Shown here one piece after another: positions 36,900 through 47,923 of a stretch of 64,000 bases of DNA; position 1 is the first letter of the stretch; the number at the start of each line of letters is the position of its first letter. Below the pieces are notes generated by a model that was not told where the DNA came from, made no database searches, and saw only the letters and a list, made by a program, of their open reading frames with translations. A program made the position numbers and the translations under genes. Location: NCBI RefSeq assembly GCF_016820555.1, contig NZ_JADHDW010000001.1, positions 124,001 through 188,000 on the forward strand. The letters are read 5' to 3'. This DNA comes from Bacillus sp. REN10. GTDB taxonomy: Bacteria; Bacillota; Bacilli; Bacillales; Domibacillaceae.

Positions 36900-39314
36900 A
36901 TGTTCGTTTCATATAAATGGCTGAGCGAGTACGTCAATCTTGACGGAATGCCGGCAAAAGAATTAGCAGAAAAAATTACCCGCAGCGGAATTGAAGTAGA
37001 AAGTGTTGAGCATTTAGGGGAAGGTATTAAAAATGTCGTTGTTGGTCATGTGCTAGAGCGTGAACAGCATCCGAATGCGGATAAATTAAATAAATGTTTA
37101 GTTGATGTCGGTGAGGAAGAGCCGGTTCAAATTATTTGCGGAGCGCCAAACGTTGATAAAGGTCAAAAGGTCGTTGTCGCAAAAGTAGGCGCTGTTCTTC
37201 CTGGTGATTTCAAAATTAAAAAAGCAAAGCTGCGCGGCGAAGCATCACATGGGATGATTTGCTCGCTGCAAGAGCTTGGCATCGAAAGCAAATTAGTGGC
37301 AAAAGAATTTGCAGAAGGTATTTTCGTCTTCCCGAATGATGTGACACCAGGTGAAGATGCGCTTCAACAATTAAACTTAGATGATGAAGTGCTAGAGCTC
37401 GGCTTAACACCGAACCGTTCTGATTGCTTAAGCATGTTAGGTGTGGCTTATGAAGTGGCAGCCATTCTCGGCACAAATGTCAAACTTCCTGCATTGGAAG
37501 TAAACGAAGTAAATGAAAAAGCAGAGGAACATATCGACATTCGTATCGAGGCGAAGGAAGATAACCCTCTTTATATTGCTCGTGTTGTCAAAAATGTCAA
37601 GATCGCTCCATCCCCACTTTGGCTGCAAACTCGACTCATGGCAGCGGGCATTCGTCCTCATAACAATGTCGTGGATATCACGAACTATATTTTATTAGAA
37701 TATGGTCAACCGCTTCACGCCTTTGATTATGATCGTCTAGGCTCAAAAGAAATCGTTGTGCGCCGCGCGAATGAAGGCGAAAAAATCGTTACATTGGATG
37801 ATGCCGAACGTACCTTATCAGCTGAGCATTTAGTGATCACAAACGGCCAAGAGCCAGTCGCGATTGCTGGTGTAATGGGTGGAGCCAACTCTGAAGTGCA
37901 AGCAGATACAACGACGGTTCTCATCGAATCTGCGTATTTTGATGGTCAACGTGTGCGCCAAGCGTCCAAAGATCATGGCTTACGTTCAGAAGCGAGTGCT
38001 CGTTTTGAAAAAGGTGTCGACCCGAATCGTGTGCAAGCAGCGGCTGACCGTGCCGCTCAATTAATGGTGGAGCTAGCTGGCGGAGAAGTGCTTTCTGGCC
38101 GCGTCGTAGCTGGAGAAATGGCGGCAGAGCCGAAAGTCGTTTCTCTTACGCTAGAAAAACTGAATCGTGTCCTTGGTACCGAGTTACAAGTAGCTGAGGT
38201 GGAAGATATTTTCCGTCGTTTGCAATTTGATGTGCAAACGGATAACAATGAATTCATTGTGACTGTTCCTACTCGTCGCGGCGATATCACGATCCCTGAA
38301 GATTTAGTGGAAGAAGTGGCACGTATGTATGGGTATGATCACTTGCCAACGACACTTCCAACAGTGGAATCGAAGCCAGGCCGATTAACCGATTATCAAT
38401 TAAAACGTCGCGTTGTTCGCCGTTATTTAGAAGGGGCAGGCTTAAATCAAGCGATCACTTATTCTTTAACAAGTGAGAAAAAATCAACACAATACGCATT
38501 AGAAACTCGTGAGCCTGTCGCTTTAGCGATGCCGATGAGCGAAGAGCGTGCGTTTTTACGCTTAAGTCTTGTTCCGCAGTTACTTGAAGTTATTGCTTAT
38601 AACAACGCTCGCCAAATTGATTCATTAGCTCTTTATGAAGTAGGTTCTGTTTTCTTAAAAGAAGCAGAGGGCGAGTTACCTTTTGAAGAGGAACATGTAG
38701 CTGGTGCGATTACTGGACTATGGGAAGAAAATGCTTGGCAAGGAGAAAAGAAAGCTGTTGATTTCTTCGTAGCGAAAGGCGTACTAGAAGGTTTATTTGC
38801 TCGACTTGGTCTAGAACAACGCATCGCTTACAAAAAAGCAGAAGTAGAAGGGATGCACCCAGGACGTACAGCAGCGATTGAACTCGATGGTCAATTGATC
38901 GGATTTGTCGGTCAAGTGCATCCTCAGCAAGCGAAAGATCTCGATTTGAAAGAAACATATGTATTCGAATTGCGATTAAGCACGCTATTCGAAGCGGAAA
39001 AAGACGCGGTTGCTTACGAGCCAATTCCTCGTTTCCCTTCCATTACTCGCGACATCGCGCTAGTTGTCGAACGCCAAGTAGAAGCAGGGGCCTTGCAAGC
39101 CGTCATTCAAGAAGCTGGTGGCGAACTGTTGAAAGGCGTTCATGTATTTGACCTATACGAAGGGGAGCATATGGAACCAGGTAAGAAATCCGTTGCCTTC
39201 ACTTTAACATACGCCGATCCAGCGAAAACACTGACAGATGAAGAAGTAGTGAAAGTACACAACGGTGTCCTCGAAGCGCTAAAAGAAAAAGCTGGCGCTG
39301 AACTACGAAGCTAA
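36900..39314 (+). CDS. pheT: Phenylalanyl-tRNA synthetase beta subunit
   Basis: Structural, editing and tRNA-binding subunit, 804 residues. An N-terminal tRNA-binding OB domain ([15 protein letters not shown]), the B3/4 editing domain with [14 protein letters not shown], the B5 DNA-binding-like fold, a catalytic-like core and the C-terminal FDX-ACB anticodon-binding domain ([13 protein letters not shown]) are all present. RBS AGGAGGG. Cotranscribed with pheS. Confidence 0.97.
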   Translation: MFVSYKWLSEYVNLDGMPAKELAEKITRSGIEVESVEHLGEGIKNVVVGHVLEREQHPNADKLNKCLVDVGEEEPVQIICGAPNVDKGQKVVVAKVGAVLPGDFKIKKAKLRGEASHGMICSLQELGIESKLVAKEFAEGIFVFPNDVTPGEDALQQLNLDDEVLELGLTPNRSDCLSMLGVAYEVAAILGTNVKLPALEVNEVNEKAEEHIDIRIEAKEDNPLYIARVVKNVKIAPSPLWLQTRLMAAGIRPHNNVVDITNYILLEYGQPLHAFDYDRLGSKEIVVRRANEGEKIVTLDDAERTLSAEHLVITNGQEPVAIAGVMGGANSEVQADTTTVLIESAYFDGQRVRQASKDHGLRSEASARFEKGVDPNRVQAAADRAAQLMVELAGGEVLSGRVVAGEMAAEPKVVSLTLEKLNRVLGTELQVAEVEDIFRRLQFDVQTDNNEFIVTVPTRRGDITIPEDLVEEVARMYGYDHLPTTLPTVESKPGRLTDYQLKRRVVRRYLEGAGLNQAITYSLTSEKKSTQYALETREPVALAMPMSEERAFLRLSLVPQLLEVIAYNNARQIDSLALYEVGSVFLKEAEGELPFEEEHVAGAITGLWEENAWQGEKKAVDFFVAKGVLEGLFARLGLEQRIAYKKAEVEGMHPGRTAAIELDGQLIGFVGQVHPQQAKDLDLKETYVFELRLSTLFEAEKDAVAYEPIPRFPSITRDIALVVERQVEAGALQAVIQEAGGELLKGVHVFDLYEGEHMEPGKKSVAFTLTYADPAKTLTDEEVVKVHNGVLEALKEKAGAELRS

Positions 39315-39354
39315 TTTAGTCGTTCTCTCATATGGAAGCAGCATTATATATTTT

Positions 39355-39386
39355 AGAAGATACTCTAATTAGGGTATCTTCTTTTC
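39355..39386 (+). terminator. Terminator after pheST
   Basis: AGAAGATACTC (39355-39365) pairs with GGGTATCTTCT (39372-39382, one G-U), followed by TTTTC. Confidence 0.8.
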
Positions 39387-39455
39387 GTATGGAAAAATTT
39401 CAAAAATATGAAAGTTGTCTTATCTCTATTTGTCAAAAAATTCGCCTGGAAATTC

Positions 39456-39482
39456 TTAATAAACTTATAGGTTATCCGATAC
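39456..39482 (+). promoter_or_regulatory. Candidate sigma-D promoter of the chemoreceptor
   Basis: TTAA (39456-39459), 15 nt, TCCGATAC (39475-39482) resembles the motility sigma-D pattern TAAA-N15-GCCGATAT: three of four and six of eight matches. Chemoreceptor genes in Bacillus are typically sigma-D dependent. Confidence 0.45.
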
Positions 39483-39545
39483 AATATGTGACTAATCATG
39501 GTTGAGAACTAGCAAGTAGATGTGGTGTGAAAGGTGGAAGAAACA

Positions 39546-41225
39546 GTGAGAAGTTTGAAGGCAAAGGTTTTAAGTGCATTTTTCGTTATTATTGGATTGA
39601 CACTTGTTATGGGGGTTTTTAATGCAATATCTTTATCCGCTATTAACAAGGACTCTCAAGAAATAATAAAAAAAGATCTCCCTCTGTTAATGTTAGATGA
39701 AAAATTACGATTCAATATCTCCCAACGAGTTTCAAGTGCTCGCGGTTATATTATTTTCGGTGATCAAAGCTTTCGGGATGAATTTGATCGCTATACAGAA
39801 GATAGTAAACAGCTTCAAGAAGAGTTGCTTTCAATGAACCACTCAGCATCAGCGAAAGAATTAGTAGAAAAAAGCGTGCAATGGCGAAATTTGCTCAACG
39901 AAGAGGTTTTTGCCCTTTATGATCAAGGGAACAAAGAAGCAGCGCTGAAAAATTTAAACAATAAAGTCATTCCGCTTGGCAGAGAAATCATGAAAGAATT
40001 TAATCAAATGGCTGAGAAAAGAGAGGGGGAAATTAAAGAGCAAGGAGAAAGAGTGATCCAGTCGGGAAATAAGATTGCCTTTATGGTCAAAACTATTGTA
40101 GCTGTCGTGGTCATTCTTGGGATAGTTATTGCCATTTATATTGCTAACTCTTTAACAAAACCAATTACCCGTGTCGTGACGAGAATGAAAGCTATTTCGA
40201 ATGGCGATTTGACACAGGAAGACTTAAAAGTAACTACGAAAGATGAAATCGGTGAATTAGTTCGCGCAGTAAATACAATGAACAAACAAATTCGGACGAT
40301 GACGTTAGAAATCCAAGAAGTATCAGATATAGTGGCTAGTCAAAGTGAGGAATTGACACAATCATCACAAGAGGTAGGGGAAGGAAGTCTGCAAATAGCC
40401 ACTACGATGGAAGAGTTAGCTAAAGCAGCGGAATCACAAGCTCATACAACGTCAGAATTGGCGGATTCTATGAATAAGCTTATGAGCAATATTCAAGATG
40501 CTAATGGGAATAGTATAAAAGTATCGGAAGTATCGGAGGATGTTTTAGTATTATCAAAACAAGGGAATCAATCGATGATGGACTCCATGACGAAAATGAA
40601 TGTTATTGATGAGAATGTAAAAGAGGCTGTAACAAAAGTACAAAGCCTGTATGAACATACAAAAGGAATTACTCAGCTAGTACAAGTGATCTCATCTATT
40701 TCTGAGCAAACGAATATGTTAGCTTTAAATGCAGCGATCGAGGCAGCTAGAGCTGGTGAGCATGGCAAAGGTTTTGCAGTCGTGGCAGGGGAAGTTCGAA
40801 AATTGTCTGAACAAGTAGGAAGTTCTGTTGCAGAAATTACCAATATCGTGACAACGATTCAAAGTGAAACGGCCTCGGTCGTTCGCTCTCTTGAGGAAAG
40901 CTTTGAGCTAGTAGACCAAGGAACGATTCAAATCAAACAAACAGGTGAAGCTTTCGATATCATTACGTCTTCTATTGAAGATGTTGTACATAAAATTCAA
41001 ACGGTCACAAACGATTTGTCTGAAATTGTACAAGAAACAGAAGAAATGGAAGGCGCAATCGCCAGTATTGCTTCTGTTTCAGAAGAAGCAGCGGCAGGAG
41101 TAGAAGAGACAGCTGCTTCTTCTGAACAATCGACCATTTCCATGCAGGAAATTTCCAGCAACGCTGATTCATTAGCAGGTCTTGCAGAGAAGTTAACGAC
41201 GCTCGTACGGCGATTCAAAGTATAA
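39546..41225 (+). CDS. Methyl-accepting chemotaxis protein
   Basis: A 559-residue transmembrane chemoreceptor. Helix 1 (about residues 8-28), an extracellular four-helix-bundle type ligand domain, helix 2 (about 178-200), HAMP, and a long coiled-coil signalling domain with the hairpin tip [20 protein letters not shown] and [15 protein letters not shown]. The ligand cannot be inferred. The GTG at 39546 is spaced 7 nt from AAAGGTGG; a GTG at 39534 lies inside that RBS. Stand-alone unit. Confidence 0.93.
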   Translation: MRSLKAKVLSAFFVIIGLTLVMGVFNAISLSAINKDSQEIIKKDLPLLMLDEKLRFNISQRVSSARGYIIFGDQSFRDEFDRYTEDSKQLQEELLSMNHSASAKELVEKSVQWRNLLNEEVFALYDQGNKEAALKNLNNKVIPLGREIMKEFNQMAEKREGEIKEQGERVIQSGNKIAFMVKTIVAVVVILGIVIAIYIANSLTKPITRVVTRMKAISNGDLTQEDLKVTTKDEIGELVRAVNTMNKQIRTMTLEIQEVSDIVASQSEELTQSSQEVGEGSLQIATTMEELAKAAESQAHTTSELADSMNKLMSNIQDANGNSIKVSEVSEDVLVLSKQGNQSMMDSMTKMNVIDENVKEAVTKVQSLYEHTKGITQLVQVISSISEQTNMLALNAAIEAARAGEHGKGFAVVAGEVRKLSEQVGSSVAEITNIVTTIQSETASVVRSLEESFELVDQGTIQIKQTGEAFDIITSSIEDVVHKIQTVTNDLSEIVQETEEMEGAIASIASVSEEAAAGVEETAASSEQSTISMQEISSNADSLAGLAEKLTTLVRRFKV

Positions 41226-41230
41226 ATTTG

Positions 41231-41262
41231 AGCATCCCTATTTTGGTAGGGATGCTTTTCGG
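41231..41262. terminator. Terminator between mcp and rnhC
   Basis: AGCATCCCTA (41231-41240) pairs with TAGGGATGCT (41247-41256), followed by TTTT. Read on the minus strand it could also end rnhC. Confidence 0.85.
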
Positions 41263-41323
41263 TCTGGATGTTTTAAAAATCCTTTCGTAATCGAAGAGGG
41301 GGTTCTTGTCAATCGCTATCATA

Positions 41324-42253
41324 TTATCTTCTATTGATAAGTCGTTTTGCTTTTTCTGTATTAGCAAAATGCCGTTTCGTAAAATGCAGAAGAGCCCCTT
41401 CGCCTTTTTCTTGAATCAGACGGGCAGCGGCAACATCCACTTGGCTTCCTGCTCCTTTCGGGATGGTGAACCCCGCTTGTTTGCTTAATTTGTCCATTTC
41501 TTTGACAAAGGCGTAGCGGGCGATGATCGAAGCGGCCGCTACGGCAATATGAACGCTTTCGCCTTTTGTACTGAAATAGACGTTTTCTTGGAAAATTCGT
41601 TTTTGCCCGTTTAAATAGCGATAATACGTTGTTTTTTCAGCAAATTGGTCGATTAGTACGGCTTCGGGACGATCAGGTAAGATTTTTTCGTGCAGTTTGA
41701 TCAGCGCTTGATTGTGAAGGAGTGCTTTTATTTTTCCTTGTGACATTCCTTGCATTTGCCATTCGTTATACTTTTCATTGTGTAAAATGAGCAAGCTGTA
41801 AGGAATGACTTGGACAATTCGTTTCGCTAGATTGATAATTTGCGCATCGGTTAAATTTTTGGAATCTTGGACACCAATCGCTTGGAGCGCGGCGATTTGT
41901 TCCTTTTTCACAAAAGCCGCAACGACCGTAATGGGGCCAAAATAATCCCCAGTTCCAACTTCATCACTTCCAATTACGGACAGGGAGTGAAAATTAGCTG
42001 GCAGCGCATTTGCGACAGTGTTTTTCTTTTTCGCCGGAGCCGCAGCCGTTTCTCCGCTCCAGCGAGCAGTTTCTGTCCCAGCTCCTTTTCCTTGGAACAA
42101 CACTTTCCCAGAACGATAGCCCGTGATGGAACAATTGGCGGTCTTTGCAGCAAATACAGCGCCTGTTGGCAGTTTACCTGTGGCATGGACCTCATAATAT
42201 TTCTTCATTTCTTCAAGCGTGCGGTTCGTGACCGTTAATACAGTATGACTCAA
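41324..42253 (-). CDS. rnhC: Ribonuclease HIII
   Basis: Cleaves RNA in RNA-DNA hybrids. The 309-residue protein has the N-terminal TBP-like substrate domain (SHTVLTVTNRTLEEMKKYYE, YRSGKVLFQGKGA) and the type 2 RNase H core with IGSDEVGTGDYFGPITV (catalytic Asp-Glu), DSKNLTDAQI and ILIDQFAEKTT. A minus-strand TTG at 42253 is chosen: AAAGGAGAG lies 8 nt upstream and it matches the family start; an in-frame ATG at 42343 is before the RBS. Divergent from zapA. Confidence 0.95.
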   Translation of the reverse strand: MSHTVLTVTNRTLEEMKKYYEVHATGKLPTGAVFAAKTANCSITGYRSGKVLFQGKGAGTETARWSGETAAAPAKKKNTVANALPANFHSLSVIGSDEVGTGDYFGPITVVAAFVKKEQIAALQAIGVQDSKNLTDAQIINLAKRIVQVIPYSLLILHNEKYNEWQMQGMSQGKIKALLHNQALIKLHEKILPDRPEAVLIDQFAEKTTYYRYLNGQKRIFQENVYFSTKGESVHIAVAAASIIARYAFVKEMDKLSKQAGFTIPKGAGSQVDVAAARLIQEKGEGALLHFTKRHFANTEKAKRLINRR

Positions 42254-42344
42254 TGAGAACTCTCCTTTATGCTTTCGACTTTTCACACAATAATACTCAT
42301 GGTATGATAACAGGTAGGATTCTTTAGAATGGAGGCCATTCAAA

Positions 42345-42605
42345 TTGCAAGATAGAGAAAAAGCTCGGGTTACAGTAGAAATACATGGACATCATTATAC
42401 TATTGTTGGGACAGAATCGAAAAGCCATATTCGTGACGTGGCCAATATGGTGGACGAAAAAATGCGTGAGATTAGCATAAAGAATCCAATGCTAGATTTA
42501 AATAAAATTGCTGTATTAACTGCTGTTAACACAGTTCATGAATATTTGAAGCTTCAAGAAGAAGTGGAACAATTAAAGGAAGAATTAAAAAAGTTAAAGG
42601 ATTGA
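42345..42605 (+). CDS. zapA: Cell division protein ZapA
   Basis: FtsZ-ring stabiliser. The 86-residue protein has the ZapA fold, RVTVEIHGHHYTIVGTESKS and HIRDVANMVDEKM, then a C-terminal coiled coil (LQEEVEQLKEELKKLKD). TTG start at 42345 with GGAGG 9 nt upstream. The stop is 5 nt before cvpA. Confidence 0.94.
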   Translation: MQDREKARVTVEIHGHHYTIVGTESKSHIRDVANMVDEKMREISIKNPMLDLNKIAVLTAVNTVHEYLKLQEEVEQLKEELKKLKD

Positions 42606-42610
42606 TCTCG

Positions 42611-43159
42611 ATGATCGACATCATTTTATTTATGTTTTTATTAGCAGGCATTGCCATAGGGTTAAAACGAGGCTTTATCTTGCAAGTGTTTCATATAGTT
42701 GGCTCGATTATTGCTGTCATTGCAGCGATTTCCATGCGGGAACGAGTGGCGCCGATGCTTCACTGGATTCCGATGCCTCCAATCGAGAATACACCGATCT
42801 TTCAATACATCCCTGATCATTTTGAAGCCTTTTATTATGGAACGATTGCTTTTATCCTGTTGTTTTTCGTTGTGAAAACCGCCATGTCGATTTTAGCTTC
42901 TTTCCTCAATGTGCTGGCGAGCATTCCGATTATAAAAGAAATCAACAAAATTGGCGGAGGACTTCTCGGTTTTGCCGAAATTTACCTCGTTTTATTTGTT
43001 CTGCTGTACATAGGCGCTTTTTTTGCAGGGACGAATATCCAGGTGATGGTGGCAGAGTCTACGATTGCTAATTATATGCTTTACGATACCCCTTATTTAT
43101 CCGAAGCATTAAGAACGTTTAATCCTATGAGTTATGTGAACAACAACTTCTCTTTTTAA
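42611..43159 (+). CDS. CvpA family membrane protein (YshB-like)
   Basis: A 182-residue protein with four membrane helices and the CvpA N-terminal signature IDIILFMFLLAGIAIGLKRG. E. coli CvpA is linked to colicin V production; the Bacillus role is unclear but the gene is conserved next to zapA. ATG 42611 is preferred to TTG 42602, which overlaps the zapA stop. The terminator starts within the last codons. Confidence 0.88.
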   Translation: MIDIILFMFLLAGIAIGLKRGFILQVFHIVGSIIAVIAAISMRERVAPMLHWIPMPPIENTPIFQYIPDHFEAFYYGTIAFILLFFVVKTAMSILASFLNVLASIPIIKEINKIGGGLLGFAEIYLVLFVLLYIGAFFAGTNIQVMVAESTIANYMLYDTPYLSEALRTFNPMSYVNNNFSF

Positions 43160-43173
43160 TAGAGAAGTTTTTA
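43145..43173 (+). terminator. Terminator overlapping the cvpA end
   Basis: AACTTCTCT (43145-43153) and AGAGAAGTT (43161-43169) form a perfect 9-bp stem with T-run. Confidence 0.85.
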
Positions 43174-43237
43174 TTTTACCTAGTTTTTCTGCTAGTATAT
43201 AAGGAAGATAGTCATTTGGAAAGCATGGTGAGCTATT

Positions 43238-44947
43238 ATGATCAATAAAAAAGATATCATTCGTTTATTAGAGAAAATTGCGATATATATGGAGTTAAAG
43301 GGGGACAACCCGTTTAAAATATCGGCGTTTCGCAAGGCGGCGGCAGCGCTAGAAAATGATGAAAGAAGTTTGCCGGAAATTGATGACGTGACGAAGCTTG
43401 CGGGGATTGGAAAAGGAACGGCGGCTGTGATTGAAGAATACCGCGAAACAGGTCAATCGACGGTGTTAGCAGAACTGCAAGAAGAGGTGCCAGCTGGATT
43501 GATTCCGCTGTTGCAGCTTCCAGGGCTTGGCGGCAAAAAAATTGCCAAATTATATAAAGAACTTAGCATTACGAATGTTGATGAATTAAAGGAAGCATGT
43601 GAAACAAATCGTGTCAGAGACCTTGCTGGATTTGGGGCAAAAACAGAGGAAAAGATTTTAGCTGCGATTGCTAAAGTTGGACAACGGCCGGAACGATTGC
43701 CTATTTCCTACATGTTACCTGTTGCTGAGTCGATTGAAGCAGAGTTGGCTTCGATGAAGGAAGTATTAAAATTTTCCCGAGCCGGAAGCTTGCGCCGTTT
43801 GCGGGAAACGATCAAGGACTTGGATTTCATCATTGCGACAAAAGAAGCGGTGACCGTGAAGGAGCAATTATTAGAGCTGCCAACAATTAAAGAAATCATT
43901 GCAGCCGGAGAGACAAAGGTTTCAGTCATTCTTGAAGGAGAATGGGATGTATCTGTCGATTTCCGCCTTGTGAAGGAAGCGGAATTTGCTTCTACTCTTC
44001 ACCATTTCACCGGTTCGAAAGACCATAATGTCCGCATGCGCCAGTTAGCGAAAGAGCGCGGGGAGAAAATAAGTGAGTACGGGGTAGAACATAATGAAAC
44101 GGGTGAAATCAAAACGTTTCAGTCAGAAGAGGACTTCTACCATCATTTTGGCTTGCCGTGGATTCCCCCGGAAATTCGGGAAGATGGGACGGAAGTGGAG
44201 CGGTTTACAGCAGAAGGAAGTCTGTTGGATGAAAAGCAGATCAAAGGCGATCTTCATATGCATACGACATGGTCAGATGGAGCGAATTCGATTGAAGAAA
44301 TGGTCGAGGCGTGCCGAGCGAGAGGGTACGAATATATGGCGATTACCGATCACTCTCGCTATTTAAAGGTAGCAAATGGATTATCCATTGAACGACTATT
44401 AAAGCAAAATGAAGAAATTCGTCGATTAAATGCCAAATATGATGATATTGAAATCTTATCAGGTATTGAAATGGACATTTTACCAGATGGGACATTAGAT
44501 TATGATGATAAGCTGTTGAGCGAACTTGATTTTGTCATCGCATCGATCCATTCGAGTTTTTCTCAAGCACAAAACATCATTATGGATCGTTTAAAAACGG
44601 CGTTAAGCAATCCACATGTCGATTTAATCGCTCACCCGACAGGCAGAATTATCGGCCGCCGAGATGGTTATGATGTCAATATGGAGATGTTGATTCAACT
44701 AGCGAAGGAAACGAATACTGCGCTTGAATTAAATGCGAATCCGCATCGGCTTGATTTATGCGCTGAGCATCTTCGACAGGCGCAGGAGGCGGGAGTGAAA
44801 GTGATGATCAATACGGACGCTCATGCGATTGAACATCTTGATTTTATGACGATCGGTGTGAAAGCTGCACGCAAAGGCTGGCTTCGTCCGGAAACGGTCA
44901 TAAACACCTACAGCAAAGCAGCATTTTTAGCTTTTTTAAATAGATGA
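43238..44947 (+). CDS. polX: DNA polymerase/3'-5' exonuclease PolX
   Basis: Family X repair polymerase. In the 569-residue protein, N-terminal helix-hairpin-helix domains ([32 protein letters not shown]) precede a Pol-beta-type nucleotidyltransferase with [17 protein letters not shown], then a C-terminal PHP exonuclease domain with [18 protein letters not shown] and [11 protein letters not shown] gap-filling role in base excision repair is known in B. subtilis. It lies 19 nt upstream of mutS2. Confidence 0.95.
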   Translation: MINKKDIIRLLEKIAIYMELKGDNPFKISAFRKAAAALENDERSLPEIDDVTKLAGIGKGTAAVIEEYRETGQSTVLAELQEEVPAGLIPLLQLPGLGGKKIAKLYKELSITNVDELKEACETNRVRDLAGFGAKTEEKILAAIAKVGQRPERLPISYMLPVAESIEAELASMKEVLKFSRAGSLRRLRETIKDLDFIIATKEAVTVKEQLLELPTIKEIIAAGETKVSVILEGEWDVSVDFRLVKEAEFASTLHHFTGSKDHNVRMRQLAKERGEKISEYGVEHNETGEIKTFQSEEDFYHHFGLPWIPPEIREDGTEVERFTAEGSLLDEKQIKGDLHMHTTWSDGANSIEEMVEACRARGYEYMAITDHSRYLKVANGLSIERLLKQNEEIRRLNAKYDDIEILSGIEMDILPDGTLDYDDKLLSELDFVIASIHSSFSQAQNIIMDRLKTALSNPHVDLIAHPTGRIIGRRDGYDVNMEMLIQLAKETNTALELNANPHRLDLCAEHLRQAQEAGVKVMINTDAHAIEHLDFMTIGVKAARKGWLRPETVINTYSKAAFLAFLNR

Positions 44948-44966
44948 TTGGGAGGAAATTTTTTCC

Positions 44967-47321
44967 GTGAATAAAAAAGTATTAGCGACCCTTGAGTTTG
45001 ACAAAATTAAGGAGCAATTGGCGAAACATGCCGCCTCTTCATTAGGAAGAGAACAAGCAGAAACGTTAATGCCGGCTCTTTCTTATGAAGAAGTGGTTCG
45101 GCTGCAGGAAGAGACTGATGAAGCGTCTCAAGTGTTACGGATGAAAGGGCATGCCCCTCTTGGCGGCATTTACAACATCCGCCCTCATGTGAAGCGTTCC
45201 CAAATTGGTGGAATGCTCAATGGAATGGAGTTTGTTCAAATTGCCAGCACCATTTATGCTGGGCGCATGATGAAACATTTCATTAATGGACTGATGGAAG
45301 AAGGGGAGCACTTGCCGATTCTTGCAGAAAAGGCAGAAATGATTCCCGTATTGACGCCGCTCGAACATCGAATTAAGCATACAGTGGATGAACATGGAGG
45401 AGTGTTAGATTCAGCAAGTGATGCGTTAAGACATATTCGCCAGCAGCTGAGAGCCAATGAAGGCCGCATTCGCAGCAAGCTGGAAAGTTTAATTCGAGGA
45501 AAAAACGCGCAAACGATGCTGTCCGATGCGATTATTACGATTCGAAACGATCGTTATGTTCTTCCGGTGAAACAGGAATACCGCGGCCATTATGGCGGGA
45601 TTGTTCACGATCAATCGTCTTCCGGACAAACACTATTTATTGAGCCGGAATCTGTTGTCGAAATGAACAATCAAGTGCGCGAGTTAAAATTAAAAGAAGC
45701 ATTAGAAATTGAACGGATTTTTACCGAGTTAACAGCGGAAGTGGAGCTGCATGGATCAGAGCTATATCATTTAACCGGTCTGCTCGGTGAGTTAGACTTT
45801 ATGTTTACAAAAGCGAAATATGGCAAGACGATTAAAGGATCGAAGCCGAATGTGAACCCAAATGGCTACATTCGTCTCCATAAAGCGAGACATCCGCTCT
45901 TGCCGATTGCTGAAGCAGTCCCGAGCGATATCGAGCTTGGAAAAGACTTCAACACGATTGTCATCACCGGACCGAATACAGGGGGAAAAACGGTCACGTT
46001 AAAAACGGTCGGATTGACGACGTTAATGGCGCAAGCTGGGCTGCCTATTCCGGCTCTTGATGGCTCGGAAACAGCTGTTTTTCAGTCGGTATTTGCTGAT
46101 ATTGGCGATGAGCAATCGATTGAACAAAGCTTAAGTACATTCTCTTCTCATATGGTGAACATTGTCGACATTTTACAAGAAGTGAATCATGAAAGCTTAG
46201 TGCTGTTTGATGAGTTAGGAGCAGGAACAGACCCGCAAGAAGGAGCGGCTTTGGCGATTTCGATTTTAGATGAAGTGCATCGCCGCGGGTCCCGAGTGAT
46301 TGCGACGACTCACTATCCGGAGTTAAAGGCGTATGGCTATAACCGTGAAGGGGTTATCAATGCGAGTGTCGAGTTTAATGTGGAAACATTAAGTCCGACG
46401 TATCGATTATTAATTGGTGTGCCAGGTCGAAGCAACGCCTTTGAAATTTCGAAACGTCTGGGGCTCAATCACGATATCATTGATCAAGCCCGCAGCTTAA
46501 TTGGCGCAGATACGAATGAAGTCGATCAAATGATTGCTTCGCTTGAACAAAGCCGGAAGAAGGCGGAGGAAGAAGAGAAGGAAGCACGAGATTATTTAAA
46601 GATGGCAGAAAAGCTCCATCAAGATATGCAAAAGCAAATGCAAGATTTCTATGCGCATGAAGAAGCGCTGGCGGAAAAGGCACGTGAAAAAGCCGCGGCA
46701 ATCGTTGAGCAAGCGAAAGCCGAAGCCGAAGCGGTCATGAAAGATTTACGCAAAATGCAGCTAGAGCAGCGGGCAAATATTAAAGAGCATGAATTAATTG
46801 AAGCGAAGCGCCGGCTAGAGGAAGCCATTCCAGAAACAGCGAAGCCAAAAAAGAAAAAAGCAACTTCTGCACAGCGCATCTTTAAACCTGGGGATGAAGT
46901 CAAGGTGTTAAGCTTTGGTCAAAAAGGTCACCTCATTGAAAAAAGCGGAGATAAGGAATGGCATGTCCAAATGGGCATTATGAAAATGAAGGTAGAAGAA
47001 TCGGATTTGGAGTGGATCAAGTCCGAGAAAAAAGCCGAGCCGAAACCGATCGCAACTCTTCGCGGGAAGGACTTCCATGTTAGTCTTGAATTGGACCTTC
47101 GAGGGGAACGTTATGAAGATGCTTTATTGAAGGTAGAGAAATATATTGATGATGCTTTACTTGCCGGTTATTCTCGCGTATCCATTATTCATGGCAAGGG
47201 AACTGGTGCTTTAAGAAAAGGTGTACAAGAATTCTTGAAAAATCATCGGTCCGTTAAGGGAAGCCGTTTCGGTGAAGCGGGAGAAGGAGGCAGCGGCGTC
47301 ACCGTTGTTGAGCTCAAGTAA
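44967..47321 (+). CDS. mutS2: Endonuclease MutS2
   Basis: A 784-residue MutS homologue without the mismatch-recognition N-terminus. It has the lever/clamp region, the ABC-type ATPase with [17 protein letters not shown] (Walker A) and [19 protein letters not shown] (Walker B), a long charged coiled coil (residues 515-620), and a C-terminal Smr nuclease domain ([30 protein letters not shown]). Known to limit recombination or to act on stalled ribosomes in Bacillus. GTG start; GGGAGG is 12 nt upstream, somewhat far. Confidence 0.95.
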   Translation: MNKKVLATLEFDKIKEQLAKHAASSLGREQAETLMPALSYEEVVRLQEETDEASQVLRMKGHAPLGGIYNIRPHVKRSQIGGMLNGMEFVQIASTIYAGRMMKHFINGLMEEGEHLPILAEKAEMIPVLTPLEHRIKHTVDEHGGVLDSASDALRHIRQQLRANEGRIRSKLESLIRGKNAQTMLSDAIITIRNDRYVLPVKQEYRGHYGGIVHDQSSSGQTLFIEPESVVEMNNQVRELKLKEALEIERIFTELTAEVELHGSELYHLTGLLGELDFMFTKAKYGKTIKGSKPNVNPNGYIRLHKARHPLLPIAEAVPSDIELGKDFNTIVITGPNTGGKTVTLKTVGLTTLMAQAGLPIPALDGSETAVFQSVFADIGDEQSIEQSLSTFSSHMVNIVDILQEVNHESLVLFDELGAGTDPQEGAALAISILDEVHRRGSRVIATTHYPELKAYGYNREGVINASVEFNVETLSPTYRLLIGVPGRSNAFEISKRLGLNHDIIDQARSLIGADTNEVDQMIASLEQSRKKAEEEEKEARDYLKMAEKLHQDMQKQMQDFYAHEEALAEKAREKAAAIVEQAKAEAEAVMKDLRKMQLEQRANIKEHELIEAKRRLEEAIPETAKPKKKKATSAQRIFKPGDEVKVLSFGQKGHLIEKSGDKEWHVQMGIMKMKVEESDLEWIKSEKKAEPKPIATLRGKDFHVSLELDLRGERYEDALLKVEKYIDDALLAGYSRVSIIHGKGTGALRKGVQEFLKNHRSVKGSRFGEAGEGGSGVTVVELK

Positions 47322-47346
47322 TGCATAATGGAGGGACGTTGCGAGG

Positions 47347-47757
47347 ATGAACCAATTTTGGGAAAATCATTTCGTTCAGCTTGCCGGATATATTAGTGTC
47401 GTTATTGTCTGCGTAATTTTATTTTTAGCTGTGTTTGAACTTGTGACAAAGTATCGTAATTGGGAAGAAATCAAAAAAGGAAATATGGCTGTTGCGATGG
47501 CAACAGGGGGGAAAATCTTTGGGATTACCAACGTGTTTCGCCACTCGATTTTGCATAATGATTCTTTGCTTGCGATGGTCGGGTGGGGAATATGCGGTTT
47601 CATTCTTCTGCTGATCGGCTACTTTATCTTTGAGTTTTTAACCCCTCACTTTAAAATTGATGAAGAGATTGAAAAAGACAATCGGGCAGTTGGGTTTATC
47701 TCTATGGTCATCTCCATCGGTCTATCTTATGTCATTGGTGCAGCGCTATTAGGATAA
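47347..47757 (+). CDS. DUF350 membrane protein (YshE-like)
   Basis: A 136-residue protein with four membrane helices. The family signature around residues 40-62, GNMAVAMATGGKIFGITNVF, is duplicated weakly in the second half (DNRAVGFISMVISIG), as in DUF350/UPF0719 proteins. Function unknown. It follows mutS2 by 25 nt with GGAGGG upstream, the position of yshE in B. subtilis. Confidence 0.87.
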   Translation: MNQFWENHFVQLAGYISVVIVCVILFLAVFELVTKYRNWEEIKKGNMAVAMATGGKIFGITNVFRHSILHNDSLLAMVGWGICGFILLLIGYFIFEFLTPHFKIDEEIEKDNRAVGFISMVISIGLSYVIGAALLG

Positions 47758-47769
47758 GGGAGAGGAAAG

Positions 47770-47853
47770 ATGGAAACTTTAGCGAAAGTGTTACTTATAG
47801 TGGGCGGCGGCTTTTTTGCCATCGGTGTCATTTATTTACTTTTTCTTGCTTAG
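47770..47853 (+). CDS. 27-residue single-helix membrane peptide
   Basis: ATG at 47770, 12 nt after the DUF350 stop, with GGGAGAGGAAAG upstream. The product is METLAKVLLIVGGGFFAIGV followed by IYLLFLA: one membrane helix with a short charged start. A terminator follows 9 nt after the stop. It could be a small membrane protein translated with the DUF350 gene. Below usual annotation size. Confidence 0.6.
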   Translation: METLAKVLLIVGGGFFAIGVIYLLFLA

Positions 47854-47861
47854 TGAAATGA

Positions 47862-47892
47862 AAAAACTTCCTTAGTATGGGAAGTTTTTTTC
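47862..47892 (+). terminator. Terminator of the mutS2-DUF350 unit
   Basis: AAAAACTTCC (47862-47871) pairs with GGAAGTTTTT (47880-47889), followed by Ts. Confidence 0.88.
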
Positions 47893-47923
47893 ATGAATAG
47901 CTCAATTAATAGGAGAGGTTCTC

